Shown: one piece after another, positions 11,161-19,452 of the stretch
How positions within the stretch are numbered: position 1 is the stretch's first letter
How the letters are laid out: each line of letters opens with the position of its first letter
Assembly: GCF_031082295.1 (NCBI RefSeq)
Contig: NZ_JAVHLD010000021.1
Coordinates: forward strand, 1 to 51,282
DNA from: Humidesulfovibrio sp.
GTDB taxonomy: Bacteria; Desulfobacterota; Desulfovibrionia; Desulfovibrionales; Desulfovibrionaceae
DNA length: 51,282 bases
Direction of reading: 5' to 3'
Notes under the pieces: model-generated
Databases searched by the model: none
The model's input: only the letters and a program-made list of their open reading frames with translations
What the model was told of the DNA's origin: nothing
Program-made: the position numbers and the translations under genes

Positions 11161-11643
11161 TTAGTTCTGGATGGAGCGCTTCATGGCCACCATGCCAGAG
11201 CGCGAGATTTCCTTGATGCCGAAGCGGGTCAGAAGACCCACGATGGCGCTGATTTTTTCGTAATTGCCCGTGGCCTCGATGGTCAGCTCGTCGATGCTCA
11301 CATCCACCACCTTGCAGCGGAAGATATCGACGGTGCGTAGGATTTCTGCACGGTTTGCGTCGTTGGCGTTGACCTTCAGAAGGACCATTTCGCGCAGCAC
11401 GCTCTTCAGGTCGGTCAGGTCGACGACCTTGATTACCGTGATAAGCTTGCGCAATTGCTTGACGATCTGCTCGATGATCTGCTCATCGCCCTCGGTGGTG
11501 ATGGTCATGACCGAGACGCCGGTGTCGAGCGTCGGGCCGACGTTCAAGGACTCGATGTTGAAGCCGCGGCCGCTGAACAGACCGGCCACACGGGACAGCA
11601 CTCCAGGCTCGTTTTCCACGGTGACAGACAGGATATGTCGCAT
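11161..11643 (-). CDS. ilvN: Acetolactate synthase small (regulatory) subunit
   Basis: Regulatory partner of IlvB that confers valine feedback inhibition. 160 residues: an N-terminal ACT domain (about 1-75; the VENEPGVLSRVAGLFSGRGF stretch is diagnostic) and a C-terminal ALS-type domain (ELTIEATGNYEKISA). The start at 11643 is supported by AGGAGG six bases upstream. It follows ilvB by 10 bases. By family precedent it is also called ilvH. Confidence 0.97.
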   Translation of the reverse strand: MRHILSVTVENEPGVLSRVAGLFSGRGFNIESLNVGPTLDTGVSVMTITTEGDEQIIEQIVKQLRKLITVIKVVDLTDLKSVLREMVLLKVNANDANRAEILRTVDIFRCKVVDVSIDELTIEATGNYEKISAIVGLLTRFGIKEISRSGMVAMKRSIQN

Positions 11644-11653
11644 GATCCGCCTC

Positions 11654-13345
11654 CTACACAAGCAGCATGTCGGTGAGGGAGGCCCCAGCCGGGACCATGG
11701 GGTACACGTTCTCCTCGCGCTCTACGCGCACGTCCACGATGACCGTGCCAGGCGTATCCAGCGCCTGCCTCAGAACGCGATCCAAGTCCCCCGGGTCCGT
11801 AATGCGGAAACCTGCCGCACCGTATGCCTCGGCCAGCTTCACGAAGTCCGGCTGGGCATCCATGCAGGTTGAGCAGTAGTTCTTCTTGTAGAAGAGCTCC
11901 TGCCACTGCCGCACCATGCCCAGGTAGCCGTTGTTCAGGATGACGATCTTGACGCCAAGGTTGTTGCAGACGCTGGTGGCCATTTCCTGGATGTTCATCT
12001 GGATGGAGCCGTCGCCGGCGATGTCGATGACCATCTTGTCGGGACGGGCGAATTGCGCGCCTATGGCGGCAGGGAAGCCGTACCCCATGGTGCCGAGGCC
12101 GCCGGAGGACAGGAAGCAGTTGGGCTCGTTGAAGCGATAGAACTGCGCCGTCCACATCTGGTGCTGGCCGACTTCCGTGCAGATGACGGCCTCGCCCTTG
12201 GTGATCTCGTGGATCTTTTCCACCACGGACTGAGGCTTGATGGTGGTCTCGCTGGCCTGATAGTTGAGCGGATGCTCCTTGCCCCAGACGCCGACCTTGG
12301 TGACCCAGGGCATGTGCCCGGCCTCGAAGTCGTACTCGGCGAGCGAGGGAGCGAGCTCTTCCTTCAGGGCCTCCAGGGCCAGTCGACAGTCGGACACGAG
12401 CGGTACGTGAACGCTCACGTTTTTCTGGATGCTGGTGGGGTCGATGTCGATGTGCACAAGCTTGGCCATGGGCGCAAAGGTGCTGACCTTGCCCGTGACG
12501 CGGTCGTCGAAGCGCGCCCCGACGGCCAGCACGAGGTCGGCATTGTTGATGGCCATGTTGGCGGCATAAGTGCCGTGCATGCCAAGCATGCCAAGCCAGA
12601 GCTTGTCGTCGCCGGGGAAGCAGCCCAGCCCCATGAGGGTGGCTGTGACCGGGATGTGCAGGTTCTTGGCCAGCCAGGTCAAGGACTCGTGGGCCTTGCT
12701 GGTGATGACGCCACCGCCGGCGTAGATGATGGGGCGCTCGGCATCGCGGATGAGCTGGGCAACCTTTTTGATCTGACCGGAGTGCGGCTTGCAGTTCGGG
12801 TTGTAGCTGCGCATCTTGACGTCATCGGGCCAGACGAACTTGGTCTTGACCTGCATGACGTCCTTGGGCAGGTCGACCAGGACCGGGCCGGGCCGACCTG
12901 AACGCGCGAGGTAGAAGGCCTGGCGGATGACATGCGCCAACTCGCGCACGTCCTTCACCAGATAGTTGTGCTTGGTGCAGGGCCGGGTGATGCCGACGAT
13001 GTCCACTTCCTGGAAGGCGTCGTTGCCGATGAGCGGTGTTGGCACCTGTCCGGTCAGAATGACCACCGGGATGGAGTCCATGTACGCGGTGGCGATGCCG
13101 GTGACGGTGTTCGTGGCGCCGGGACCGCTGGTGACGAGACAACAGCCGACCTTGCCCGACGCGCGGGCAAAGCCGTCTGCTGCATGAATCGCCGCCTGCT
13201 CATGCCTTACAAGCACATGCTTCAGCGAGGTGTTTGGCAGTTCGTTGTAGATGTCTATGACGGCTCCACCAGGGAAACCGAAGAGGACCTCCACTCCTTC
13301 ACGTTTCAAACATTCAAGAAGAATCTGAGCTCCAGTGAGCTCCAT
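11654..13345 (-). CDS. ilvB: Acetolactate synthase large (catalytic) subunit
   Basis: TPP-, Mg- and FAD-dependent condensation of pyruvate to acetolactate, or with 2-oxobutyrate to acetohydroxybutyrate; first common step of branched-chain amino acid synthesis. The 563 residues show the catalytic Glu region ([20 protein letters not shown], about 45-65), the central FAD-binding domain ([12 protein letters not shown]) and the C-terminal TPP-binding motif [11 protein letters not shown] to [12 protein letters not shown]. The ATG at 13345 has AGGAGG about 9 bases upstream. It starts only 4 bases after the stop of the DUF465 gene, so it is probably co-transcribed with the cell-envelope genes upstream. 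I saw no leader peptide or T-box. Confidence 0.98.
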   Translation of the reverse strand: MELTGAQILLECLKREGVEVLFGFPGGAVIDIYNELPNTSLKHVLVRHEQAAIHAADGFARASGKVGCCLVTSGPGATNTVTGIATAYMDSIPVVILTGQVPTPLIGNDAFQEVDIVGITRPCTKHNYLVKDVRELAHVIRQAFYLARSGRPGPVLVDLPKDVMQVKTKFVWPDDVKMRSYNPNCKPHSGQIKKVAQLIRDAERPIIYAGGGVITSKAHESLTWLAKNLHIPVTATLMGLGCFPGDDKLWLGMLGMHGTYAANMAINNADLVLAVGARFDDRVTGKVSTFAPMAKLVHIDIDPTSIQKNVSVHVPLVSDCRLALEALKEELAPSLAEYDFEAGHMPWVTKVGVWGKEHPLNYQASETTIKPQSVVEKIHEITKGEAVICTEVGQHQMWTAQFYRFNEPNCFLSSGGLGTMGYGFPAAIGAQFARPDKMVIDIAGDGSIQMNIQEMATSVCNNLGVKIVILNNGYLGMVRQWQELFYKKNYCSTCMDAQPDFVKLAEAYGAAGFRITDPGDLDRVLRQALDTPGTVIVDVRVEREENVYPMVPAGASLTDMLLV

Positions 13346-13349
13346 AGGC

Positions 13350-13580
13350 TTACGCCTCCTGTTGACGATACTTATCGAGCAAGGCTTGCAGCTTCGTCTT
13401 TCCGGCAAGCTTCTTCTTCTTCAGTTCCTTGATCTCCTGTTCAACGACAGGGCTTAGGAAGGGCTTGCTTTCCAGCTTGACGATCATCTTTTCGTAGTCC
13501 TGATGCTGCAGCCATAGAGCGCGCAGTTCAGTGTCCTGGCCTTCGTACTTTTCAATTAGGGTGCGCTCGGAATTTTCCAT
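13350..13580 (-). CDS. DUF465 (YdcH-like) small coiled-coil protein
   Basis: 76-residue, highly charged helical protein of the DUF465/YdcH family; molecular function unknown. It is almost entirely predicted coiled coil: a central [17 protein letters not shown] segment and a basic C-terminal [19 protein letters not shown] segment are characteristic. AAGGAG precedes the ATG at 13580. It lies between the DUF167 gene and ilvB, four bases from ilvB, so its translation is probably linked to that operon. Confidence 0.85.
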   Translation of the reverse strand: MENSERTLIEKYEGQDTELRALWLQHQDYEKMIVKLESKPFLSPVVEQEIKELKKKKLAGKTKLQALLDKYRQQEA

Positions 13581-13621
13581 TTTCGACTCCTTATTTTGGA
13601 GGTAGTTCGACAGATTGAATA

Positions 13622-13924
13622 TCACACAAGCAAAGACCAGTCGGGTTCGACCTCTGCCTGGATCCGCAGGCTCTTGCTGCGGGAGGTCTGCCCGGAAACC
13701 AGGCTTACCTGGCTGCGCCGAAGGCCCAGCAGGCTCGCAATGAAATTCACCAAGGCTCCGTTGGCCTTGTTGTCCACAGCCGGGGCGCTGAGGCGGACCT
13801 TCAGGCTCTCCTGAAAGAGCCCTGCCAACTCATCGCGCTTGGCGCCAGGCTGAACATGCACCCGGATGCGCCATTCCCCGCTCCCCGCCTGGCGGATGAA
13901 CACGGGAGGCACAACATTTTTCAA
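13622..13924 (-). CDS. DUF167 / UPF0235 (YggU) family protein
   Basis: About 100 residues, with the family hallmarks VHVQPGAKRDE, KVRLSAPAVDNKANGALVNF and LVSGQTSRSKSLRI. The function is unknown; homologues are often encoded next to yggT, as here. The start is uncertain: TTG at 13924, three bases after the DivIVA-gene stop, or a GTG at 13912. Confidence 0.88.
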   Translation of the reverse strand: MKNVVPPVFIRQAGSGEWRIRVHVQPGAKRDELAGLFQESLKVRLSAPAVDNKANGALVNFIASLLGLRRSQVSLVSGQTSRSKSLRIQAEVEPDWSLLV

Positions 13925-13927
13925 AGA

Positions 13928-14431
13928 TCACTCGGCCTTGCGTAAATACTTGAGCTTGGACTCCAGGGACTCCAGCCTCGATACTGCCGGATCGTCAGAG
14001 TCCAGAACGCGCAAGTGCGTTTCCAGGAGCCCGCGCAACTGGATCTCGAACTGGCTGCGCTGGCGCTTCAGGTTTTCGATGTCCTCATAGAGCTGGGCCA
14101 GACGGTTGTGGCCCTGCTGGACCATGCCCTCGGCCTTGGCCCGCGCCTCGTCGAGGATGAGGTGCGCCTCGCGCTGGGCGCCACCCTTGATGTCGTCGAC
14201 CATGCGCTGGGTGCTCATGAGGGTGTCGCGCAGGGTTTCATCGCGCTGGCGAAACTCCTCAACGCTGGCCTCCATGCGCTTGACCTTCTTGATGAGGCTC
14301 TTGCGCTCTTCGGCCACGGCGCCAAGCATCTCTGCCACCTCACCCATGAGCTGGTCGACTTCTTCGGGCGCATAGCCCCAGAGACGCTTGGAAAACTTGC
14401 GGTTGAGCAGATCGATCTTGGAAATGGTCAA
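13928..14431 (-). CDS. DivIVA-domain protein
   Basis: Cytoplasmic coiled-coil protein of the DivIVA/GpsB group, which marks curved membranes or the division site. 167 residues: an N-terminal DivIVA lipid-binding motif (SKIDLLNRKFSKRLWGYAPE then EVDQLM), then nearly continuous coiled coil to about residue 150. The start appears to be TTG at 14431, because any later start would remove the family motif. It lies between yggT and DUF167, an association also common in Gram-positive division clusters; here it is in a deltaproteobacterium upstream of ilvBNC. The role in this organism is inference. Confidence 0.85.
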   Translation of the reverse strand: MTISKIDLLNRKFSKRLWGYAPEEVDQLMGEVAEMLGAVAEERKSLIKKVKRMEASVEEFRQRDETLRDTLMSTQRMVDDIKGGAQREAHLILDEARAKAEGMVQQGHNRLAQLYEDIENLKRQRSQFEIQLRGLLETHLRVLDSDDPAVSRLESLESKLKYLRKAE

Positions 14432-14474
14432 GGCTTCACCCCGTCATGTAGAGGAACGCGCCAGTAGAGCGCCC

Positions 14475-14789
14475 CTATGCTCCAATCATCCTCATGGAGA
14501 TGCTCATGTCGAAGACCAGCTTATCCAAGAGAGCGCCTAGGATCTGAACAGCCACGATGACCACCACGGGCGATAGATCCATGCCGCCGATGACGACAAA
14601 GGGCATCAGGCGACGGATGCGCGCGTATACAGGATCTGTGATGCCTCGCAGGAAGCGGACGATGGGGTTGTAGGGATCGGGGTTCACCCAGCTCAGCAGA
14701 GCCGAGATGATGACCACCCACATGTACAGATTGAGCAGCGTAGAAGCGAGCTGCACGAGTTTTACCAGGATGATCGTGAGATAGGACAT
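14475..14789 (-). CDS. YggT family membrane protein
   Basis: Small integral membrane protein of 104 residues with two hydrophobic segments (about 4-33 and 66-92) and the typical WVNPDPYNPIVRFLRGITDP loop between them. The function of the family is not settled; proposed roles are in osmotic stress and in division or cell shape, because it neighbours divIVA-like genes, as here. GGAGG precedes the ATG at 14789. Confidence 0.9.
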   Translation of the reverse strand: MSYLTIILVKLVQLASTLLNLYMWVVIISALLSWVNPDPYNPIVRFLRGITDPVYARIRRLMPFVVIGGMDLSPVVVIVAVQILGALLDKLVFDMSISMRMIGA

Positions 14790-14885
14790 CAAACCTCCGC
14801 ACCAGGGCTGCCCGAAAATGCCAGGCGACCCTCCGTGTAGGCTTGTTGTGGCATACTGAAGGCCAAGAATCAAGTCCCTTGCGAA

Positions 14886-15560
14886 TCAACCGCTTATTTC
14901 TGGCCAGGCGCGCCGCAGCGCAGACAAAAGCGTCCCGAAATCAGGAATGTGCAGGTCCGCGACGAGCTGCGGGTTCTTGTAGGCCCAGAATGGCACGCTG
15001 GAATTCCTGGCGGTGTGCTCGTCCACATCCGAGTCCCCGAGAAATACCACTTCGGTCCTGTCCATGCCCCAGGCCTCGAGGATGGAGAGCATTCCGGCCG
15101 GGTCCGGCTTGGGCTTCGGCGCGATGCCCGCGGTCATGACCGGGTCGAAGAAGCCGAGCAGGTCGACCGTCTCGAAGACCATGCCCGTGGTGTCGGTGCG
15201 GTTGGTGTTGACCCCAAGAGCGAAACGCCCGGCCTTGAGCCACGAGAGCAGCGTGCGCACGCCCGGCTCTCGGCGCAGATACGGCAGAATGCTGCGGTAA
15301 TCCACCTGCTTGCGGTGTTCCATGGCAGCATCGTAATGCTCCGGCGGGATGATGCGCCTGAGAGAGTCGAAGACGTTCTGGGTGTGCGTGTACATCTCCT
15401 CCTCGGCGTTCATGGGCGACAGCCCGAAGCGCGTGCGGAAGAGATTGTAGTAAGCCGTATTGGCAAGATACGAGTCGATGAGGACGCCGTCACAGTCGAA
15501 GATGAAGCCTTTGACGCCGCGCAGAAACGAGACGTCGAGCTGGTCGGTGAGCAACGGCAC
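14886..15560 (-). CDS. HAD-superfamily hydrolase, phosphoglycolate phosphatase-like
   Basis: Mg-dependent phosphatase of the HAD subfamily IA type; the substrate is unknown. All four HAD motifs are visible: FIFDCDGVLIDS (nucleophile Asp about residue 22), VNTNRTDT, KPKPDP (Lys) and FLGDSDVDEHTAR. 224 residues, with a helical cap between motifs I and II. The start is GTG at 15560, four bases after the stop of the upstream gene, with AAGGGGG as a distant ribosome binding site. It is co-directional with yggT. Confidence 0.88.
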   Translation of the reverse strand: MPLLTDQLDVSFLRGVKGFIFDCDGVLIDSYLANTAYYNLFRTRFGLSPMNAEEEMYTHTQNVFDSLRRIIPPEHYDAAMEHRKQVDYRSILPYLRREPGVRTLLSWLKAGRFALGVNTNRTDTTGMVFETVDLLGFFDPVMTAGIAPKPKPDPAGMLSILEAWGMDRTEVVFLGDSDVDEHTARNSSVPFWAYKNPQLVADLHIPDFGTLLSALRRAWPEISG

Positions 15561-15563
15561 GGG

Positions 15564-16403
15564 CTACGCGCCCCCTTTTGCCGGAGCCACGCAGGCCAGG
15601 CGGACCAGAACATCGAGCCAGGGCCGTGCCGAGGGGCAGCGATCCAGGCCGGAGAGCCTCCAGGCAGGCGCCTGGAACACGCCGTTGCTCTCGGGCACTC
15701 CCGCCTCACGCAGTGTCAGGGCGATTTCCGTCTCCGCCGTCACCAGGTCATGACCTGGCGCCAGAACGGCAAAGGCCTCCAGCATGCGCCTCCAGGGCAG
15801 CGACTCCTCGTCCGGCTCGGGCAGGCCCAACCCGGAAAGCATGGTGCCGACAGCCATGGCGTCGCCATCCGTCTCAACGGAGTCCTCGCCGTCTGCCGGG
15901 GCCGCGACGTGCTCGGCCTCCTCGGCCGGGGAAACGCTCTCGCCCAGGCGCGACCAGGAGTCGCGCAGCCCGGCGTCGATCTGGCGCAGGTCCAGCATGC
16001 GTTCCTCAAGGTTCCAGGCCAGCAGCAGCAGCGTCTGGGCCTGGCGGCGGGCCTCCAGCAGCGGGTCGGACTGAACGTCGGTCGTGGTGCCAACGCCAGC
16101 GAGGCTGCGCTCGACCTCGGCCTGCACGAGCCGTCCGCTTTCGGGAGCAAGGATCTGCGCCTGCTGGAGCAGCCCGTGCACGGCGATTTCACGCGGATTG
16201 GCCACGTCCTCGCCGAAGCGCATGGTGTCGGCCAGAACGGCCTTGGCAGTGCGGCGGTCAAATGGAGCGTTCTCCGGCAGTTGATGGACCGGGCTGTCGG
16301 AGGGGCCAAGGCCGGGATCGAGGAATCGCACGCCGTCAGGCAGGGCCTCGCGTTCGGAGTCAGCCAGCAGGGCCGGATGTAGATGCGGGAAATAGAACGT
16401 CAT
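15564..16403 (-). CDS. Conserved hypothetical protein, 279 aa
   Basis: I do not recognise this protein. It begins MTFYFPHLHPALLADSE, is soluble (no signal peptide or membrane segment), helical, and acidic in the middle (about 160-200, with SPAEEAEHVAAPADGEDS). The upstream codons to 16685 look like out-of-frame translation; TTGGAG lies about 8 bases before ATG 16403. It sits between a Cys-rich small protein and a HAD phosphatase gene, with 3-20 base spacings, so an operon is likely. Confidence 0.75.
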   Translation of the reverse strand: MTFYFPHLHPALLADSEREALPDGVRFLDPGLGPSDSPVHQLPENAPFDRRTAKAVLADTMRFGEDVANPREIAVHGLLQQAQILAPESGRLVQAEVERSLAGVGTTTDVQSDPLLEARRQAQTLLLLAWNLEERMLDLRQIDAGLRDSWSRLGESVSPAEEAEHVAAPADGEDSVETDGDAMAVGTMLSGLGLPEPDEESLPWRRMLEAFAVLAPGHDLVTAETEIALTLREAGVPESNGVFQAPAWRLSGLDRCPSARPWLDVLVRLACVAPAKGGA

Positions 16404-16422
16404 TGCGGACTCCAAGGGGCTT

Positions 16423-16809
16423 TCAGGTGTTCTCGCGCAGGCGGAAGCGTTCGCATTGCCCGGCGCAGACGGGCAGTCGCAGCAGGCAGATGTCCTCCTG
16501 CAAATACCGGCACTCGGGCATCGACTCTCCATCGCCAGCGCGAAGATCCTCGCAAGGCACGTCCTCATCCGCCAGTCGCTCGAAGCGCTTGTGCCAGAGG
16601 GCGCCCAGTTCGGACTCGGACAGGCCGAAATTCTCCGCCCTATCGATGAATTCGTCGTACACTGACTCCCAGCGTGCCAGCACAAGGCAGCGCCATTCGG
16701 TGTGCAGGCCGGGATTCAGGAGCTCTTCAAACAGGCAGCGCCCGGAATGGAAAAATCGGCAACCCACGGCCGGGAATCGGACCAGCGCGCCGCGCGTCGC
16801 ATCACTCAT
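16423..16809 (-). CDS. Cysteine-rich conserved hypothetical protein, 128 aa
   Basis: Small soluble protein with eight cysteines (17, 25, 41, 86, 100, 108, 115, 119) and no signal peptide, which suggests metal or Fe-S binding rather than disulfides. The N-terminal pattern [20 protein letters not shown] followed by EWRC resembles a short Cys motif I associate with sulfate reducers, but I cannot name the family. GGAGG precedes the ATG. It is the first gene of the minus-strand run and is divergent from tatA. Confidence 0.75.
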   Translation of the reverse strand: MSDATRGALVRFPAVGCRFFHSGRCLFEELLNPGLHTEWRCLVLARWESVYDEFIDRAENFGLSESELGALWHKRFERLADEDVPCEDLRAGDGESMPECRYLQEDICLLRLPVCAGQCERFRLRENT

Positions 16810-16935
16810 GTGCTGCCTCCGGTGGCCTCTTTAAGCCGCTCCGGGGGCAGTTGTAAAGCTGAGGAAAGAGGACATCCGTCCAGATTGACCGTACTGTCCG
16901 GCGAGAGTATGAGGTCGCCAGAAGAGAGGTGCCAC

Positions 16936-17133
16936 ATGGGCGGAATCACAGGTATCCTGATCGTCGTCATCCTCGTGCTGATATTCACCGGCGCGAACAA
17001 GCTGCCGAAGCTGGGCGAGGGGCTGGGGCGAACCATCAGAAATTTCAAGCGTTCCTTGAACGAACCGGACGAGATCGACGTGACTCCCCGGAACCAGGGC
17101 AAGGACGACAAGGGCGAAACGCCCAGACAATAG
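16936..17133 (+). CDS. tatA: Twin-arginine translocase subunit TatA/E
   Basis: Pore-forming component of the Tat pathway, which exports folded cofactor-containing proteins; periplasmic hydrogenases and dehydrogenases are typical substrates in sulfate reducers. 65 residues: a short N-terminal membrane helix (about 3-18), then the invariant [20 protein letters not shown] amphipathic helix and an acidic tail. GAGAGGT precedes the ATG. tatB and tatC are not in the window, so this is a lone tatA. Its stop is 10 bases from that of pgsA on the other strand. Confidence 0.95.
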   Translation: MGGITGILIVVILVLIFTGANKLPKLGEGLGRTIRNFKRSLNEPDEIDVTPRNQGKDDKGETPRQ

Positions 17134-17143
17134 CGGAGCTCGG

Positions 17144-17728
17144 CTAGTGGTTGTGCAGGCCGTTCTGCGGAATCATCTTGAAGCCGAGATGCACGTAGTA
17201 CACGCCGGTAATGACGGTGAGCACCGCCACGAGCCCTTCGAGCACCAGTCTCAGCTCCGGATAGGCCACAACAAGGCTGTGCTCCACCATGATCAGCAGC
17301 ACGAGCATGATCTGGACCAATGTGGCGCACTTGCTGAACCACACCGGCTTGATCCCCCGCTGCACATCCACCCCCGAATACTGCAGCAGAGCCAGACCGC
17401 CCACGATGAACACATCGCGGCTGACCACCAGCACGGCCAGCCAGGTCGGTATCCATCCCTGCACCGCAAGGCAGGTGAAGGACGTGTCCAGCAGGATCTT
17501 GTCCGCCAAGGGATCGAGCATGGCCCCGAAATTGGACCGCTGCTTCAGGATGCGCGCCAGGGCCCCATCCAGGGCGTCCGTCAGCCCGGCGACTGCGAAG
17601 AGCACCCAGGCGATGTCGAAGCGCCTGTCGGCAAAGGCCATGACGATGCCCGGAGTCAGCAAAATGCGCGAAACAGTGAGGACGTTTGGAATCGTCCAGT
17701 TGTTCTCGCGCAGTGAGGCAGACGTCAT
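17144..17728 (-). CDS. pgsA: CDP-alcohol phosphatidyltransferase (phosphatidylglycerophosphate synthase type)
   Basis: Transfers a phosphatidyl group from CDP-diacylglycerol to an alcohol, probably glycerol-3-phosphate, as the first step to phosphatidylglycerol. The 194-residue membrane protein carries the family signature DG-x2-AR-x8-G-x3-D-x3-D in DALDGALARILKQRS followed by FGAMLDPLADK (about 55-81), and about five hydrophobic segments. The start at ATG 17728 gives the usual NVLTVSRILLTPGIV opening. Substrate specificity among CDP-alcohol transferases cannot be fixed from sequence alone. Confidence 0.9.
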   Translation of the reverse strand: MTSASLRENNWTIPNVLTVSRILLTPGIVMAFADRRFDIAWVLFAVAGLTDALDGALARILKQRSNFGAMLDPLADKILLDTSFTCLAVQGWIPTWLAVLVVSRDVFIVGGLALLQYSGVDVQRGIKPVWFSKCATLVQIMLVLLIMVEHSLVVAYPELRLVLEGLVAVLTVITGVYYVHLGFKMIPQNGLHNH

Positions 17729-17748
17729 GACGTGTTTCCCGTGTCCTG

Positions 17749-18753
17749 CTAGCGTATAGCCGTCAGCTTGCGGCTGGGCAGATATTCCTTGAGCCGGGTT
17801 GCCAGGCGCTCCGGGTTGGTTACCCGCGCGCTCCAAATTGCCGTGCTGTTGCCCTGCCGGATGTCCACGGTTCCGAGCCGCACCTCACGCAGGCAGTCGT
17901 CCCAGCCCTGCAGCGTCTTCGTGAATTCCAGCACCGCGTCCACCTGGGTGAAGCCGGAGATCTCAAGAGGGCGCCCGCTTCCGCCTGGCTGCTGCTCATG
18001 CGCGGAAAAAAACCTGCCCCAGAGGTCAAGCCAGACCTGAGCCACGTCTTGCCCGTCCGCAACGTAGGTCTTGGCGTCCTGCCAGAGCACCGCCTTGAGA
18101 TACCCCTGCGGCACGCGCTCAAGTGTCACGCGGAGGGGAGCCTGGGCCTGGCGCGCAACGCCCTGGAGCGCCCACACGTCGGCGAGCGGCTTCAGGTCGG
18201 CCTCTGACACGCCACGCCCCAGGCTCAGCATGAAGCCACCGGGGTGCTTGCCTCCGGACAACAGCCCCAGGCGCGTCAAAAGCTCACGCAAGGCAGTGCG
18301 GTCAACCTCGACAGTCAACTCAAGCGCCACGGTTGCCGCGGCAAGGTCAGAGGCGTGGGACGGAGCCTTGCCCGCTTGCGTCTTTTCCGAAAGGGCGGCA
18401 GCGCCGGGCTTGGCGGCGGCGGCCTCCTGAAAGCTGTGCACCAGCGGCGCGGCGCGTGAGGCCAGGAACTGGCGCAACAATTCGCTGCGGGGGGCGCTCA
18501 GCGGTGCGGGCAGAATATTTTGCGCGGTCTTGAAAACGGCTTCGACAAATGCGCGTTCCTGGGCCTGCTGGCGTCCCTGCACAGGGTCCATGCCCTTGTC
18601 GGACTGGGCGCTGACCCGGATCGGCTCGGCAGAAGCCGTGGAATGGAACGCCGGCGCGAGGACGATGAGCATGAGCAGGATAAGGCGCGGCAAGCGGCGA
18701 GACTGTTCCGCAATAGTCGAACACAATGCGCGCGGGCGCTCAAGTCCAATCAC
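17749..18753 (-). CDS. Exported protein of unknown function (DUF2066-like)
   Basis: About 334 residues with a signal peptide (LPRLILLMLIVLAPAFHSTA). The part following it (ARG-, GLN- and ALA-rich, DPVQGRQQAQERAFVEAVFK) resembles the start of periplasmic DUF2066- or FlgT-N-like proteins, but the match is weak. The GTG at 18753 is preferred because GGAGG lies 5 bases before it; the open frame continues to 18840. It is followed by pgsA after 20 bases and is probably co-transcribed with it. Confidence 0.72.
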   Translation of the reverse strand: MIGLERPRALCSTIAEQSRRLPRLILLMLIVLAPAFHSTASAEPIRVSAQSDKGMDPVQGRQQAQERAFVEAVFKTAQNILPAPLSAPRSELLRQFLASRAAPLVHSFQEAAAAKPGAAALSEKTQAGKAPSHASDLAAATVALELTVEVDRTALRELLTRLGLLSGGKHPGGFMLSLGRGVSEADLKPLADVWALQGVARQAQAPLRVTLERVPQGYLKAVLWQDAKTYVADGQDVAQVWLDLWGRFFSAHEQQPGGSGRPLEISGFTQVDAVLEFTKTLQGWDDCLREVRLGTVDIRQGNSTAIWSARVTNPERLATRLKEYLPSRKLTAIR

Positions 18754-18949
18754 AATAGCCTCCGAATCAAGTCCCGCGCAGGGCATTGCAATGCCGAAAC
18801 GGACAAAGATGAAAGATGTCGGTTGGAAACATGAGAACACCTTACCCTGCCCAACCTAAACTGGCAAGTGCGTCCAGCAACAGAGCTTGCAGGCTGTCGT
18901 CCCTTGCGCTAGGACTTACGAACTGTGCGAACCGAAGCTGGAGGAAGAC

Positions 18950-19441
18950 ATGAACCTTTACCTGATGCAACACGGCGCATGCCTGCCCCAGGAGGTCAAC
19001 CCCCAGCAGGCGCTCAGCCCAGTCGGGCAAAGCCATGTCAACTGCGCGGCCCAGGCCATGCGCGTCATGGGGCTCTGGTTCGACGCCCTGCTCACCAACC
19101 CCCGCACCGCCTCGGTCCAGACGACGCGCATTGTGGCCGAGGGCCTGGGCTATGCGGCCTCCAGCGTCACCCCCTTCGCCGGACTTGATACCGGCGTGAG
19201 CATCAAGACCTGTCTGGAGGAGCTTCGCGTGTGCGAGCGCTACCAGTCGGTGTTCCTCTGTGGCGAGTTGCCGCTCTTGGGCGACCTCGCCTCGCACCTG
19301 CTCACCAGCGGCCCGAGGCTATCCCTGGCGCTGGAGGGCGGTGCGCTGCTGGCCATCGGCGTCAACAGCCTGAGCAGCCGCTCCGGTTCCCTGCGCTGGC
19401 TGTTGCAGGGGCCGCAACTTCAGATGATCGCGTCGTCGTAG
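18950..19441 (+). CDS. SixA-like histidine phosphatase family protein with altered active site
   Basis: 163 residues with the histidine phosphatase fold. The N-terminus MNLYLMQHG aligns with the catalytic RHG of SixA, but the Arg is Gln (Q7); His8 is kept. The SPxxRAxQTA motif is seen as TNPRTASVQTT (Arg52). The second catalytic His, normally in GHNP, is missing: the aligned segment is LCGELP (about 104-108). Family members with QHG exist, but loss of the second His suggests weak or no phosphatase activity. SixA removes phosphate from His of phosphorelay proteins. GAGGAAGAC precedes the ATG. It is divergent from the DUF2066-like gene. Confidence 0.75.
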   Translation: MNLYLMQHGACLPQEVNPQQALSPVGQSHVNCAAQAMRVMGLWFDALLTNPRTASVQTTRIVAEGLGYAASSVTPFAGLDTGVSIKTCLEELRVCERYQSVFLCGELPLLGDLASHLLTSGPRLSLALEGGALLAIGVNSLSSRSGSLRWLLQGPQLQMIASS

Positions 19442-19452
19442 CTCCTCGGCCC

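Noticed and set aside
15578-16834. 418-codon Arg/Pro/Ala-rich frame opposite the 279-residue hypothetical gene
   Set aside because: Composition is typical for an out-of-frame reading of GC-rich DNA.
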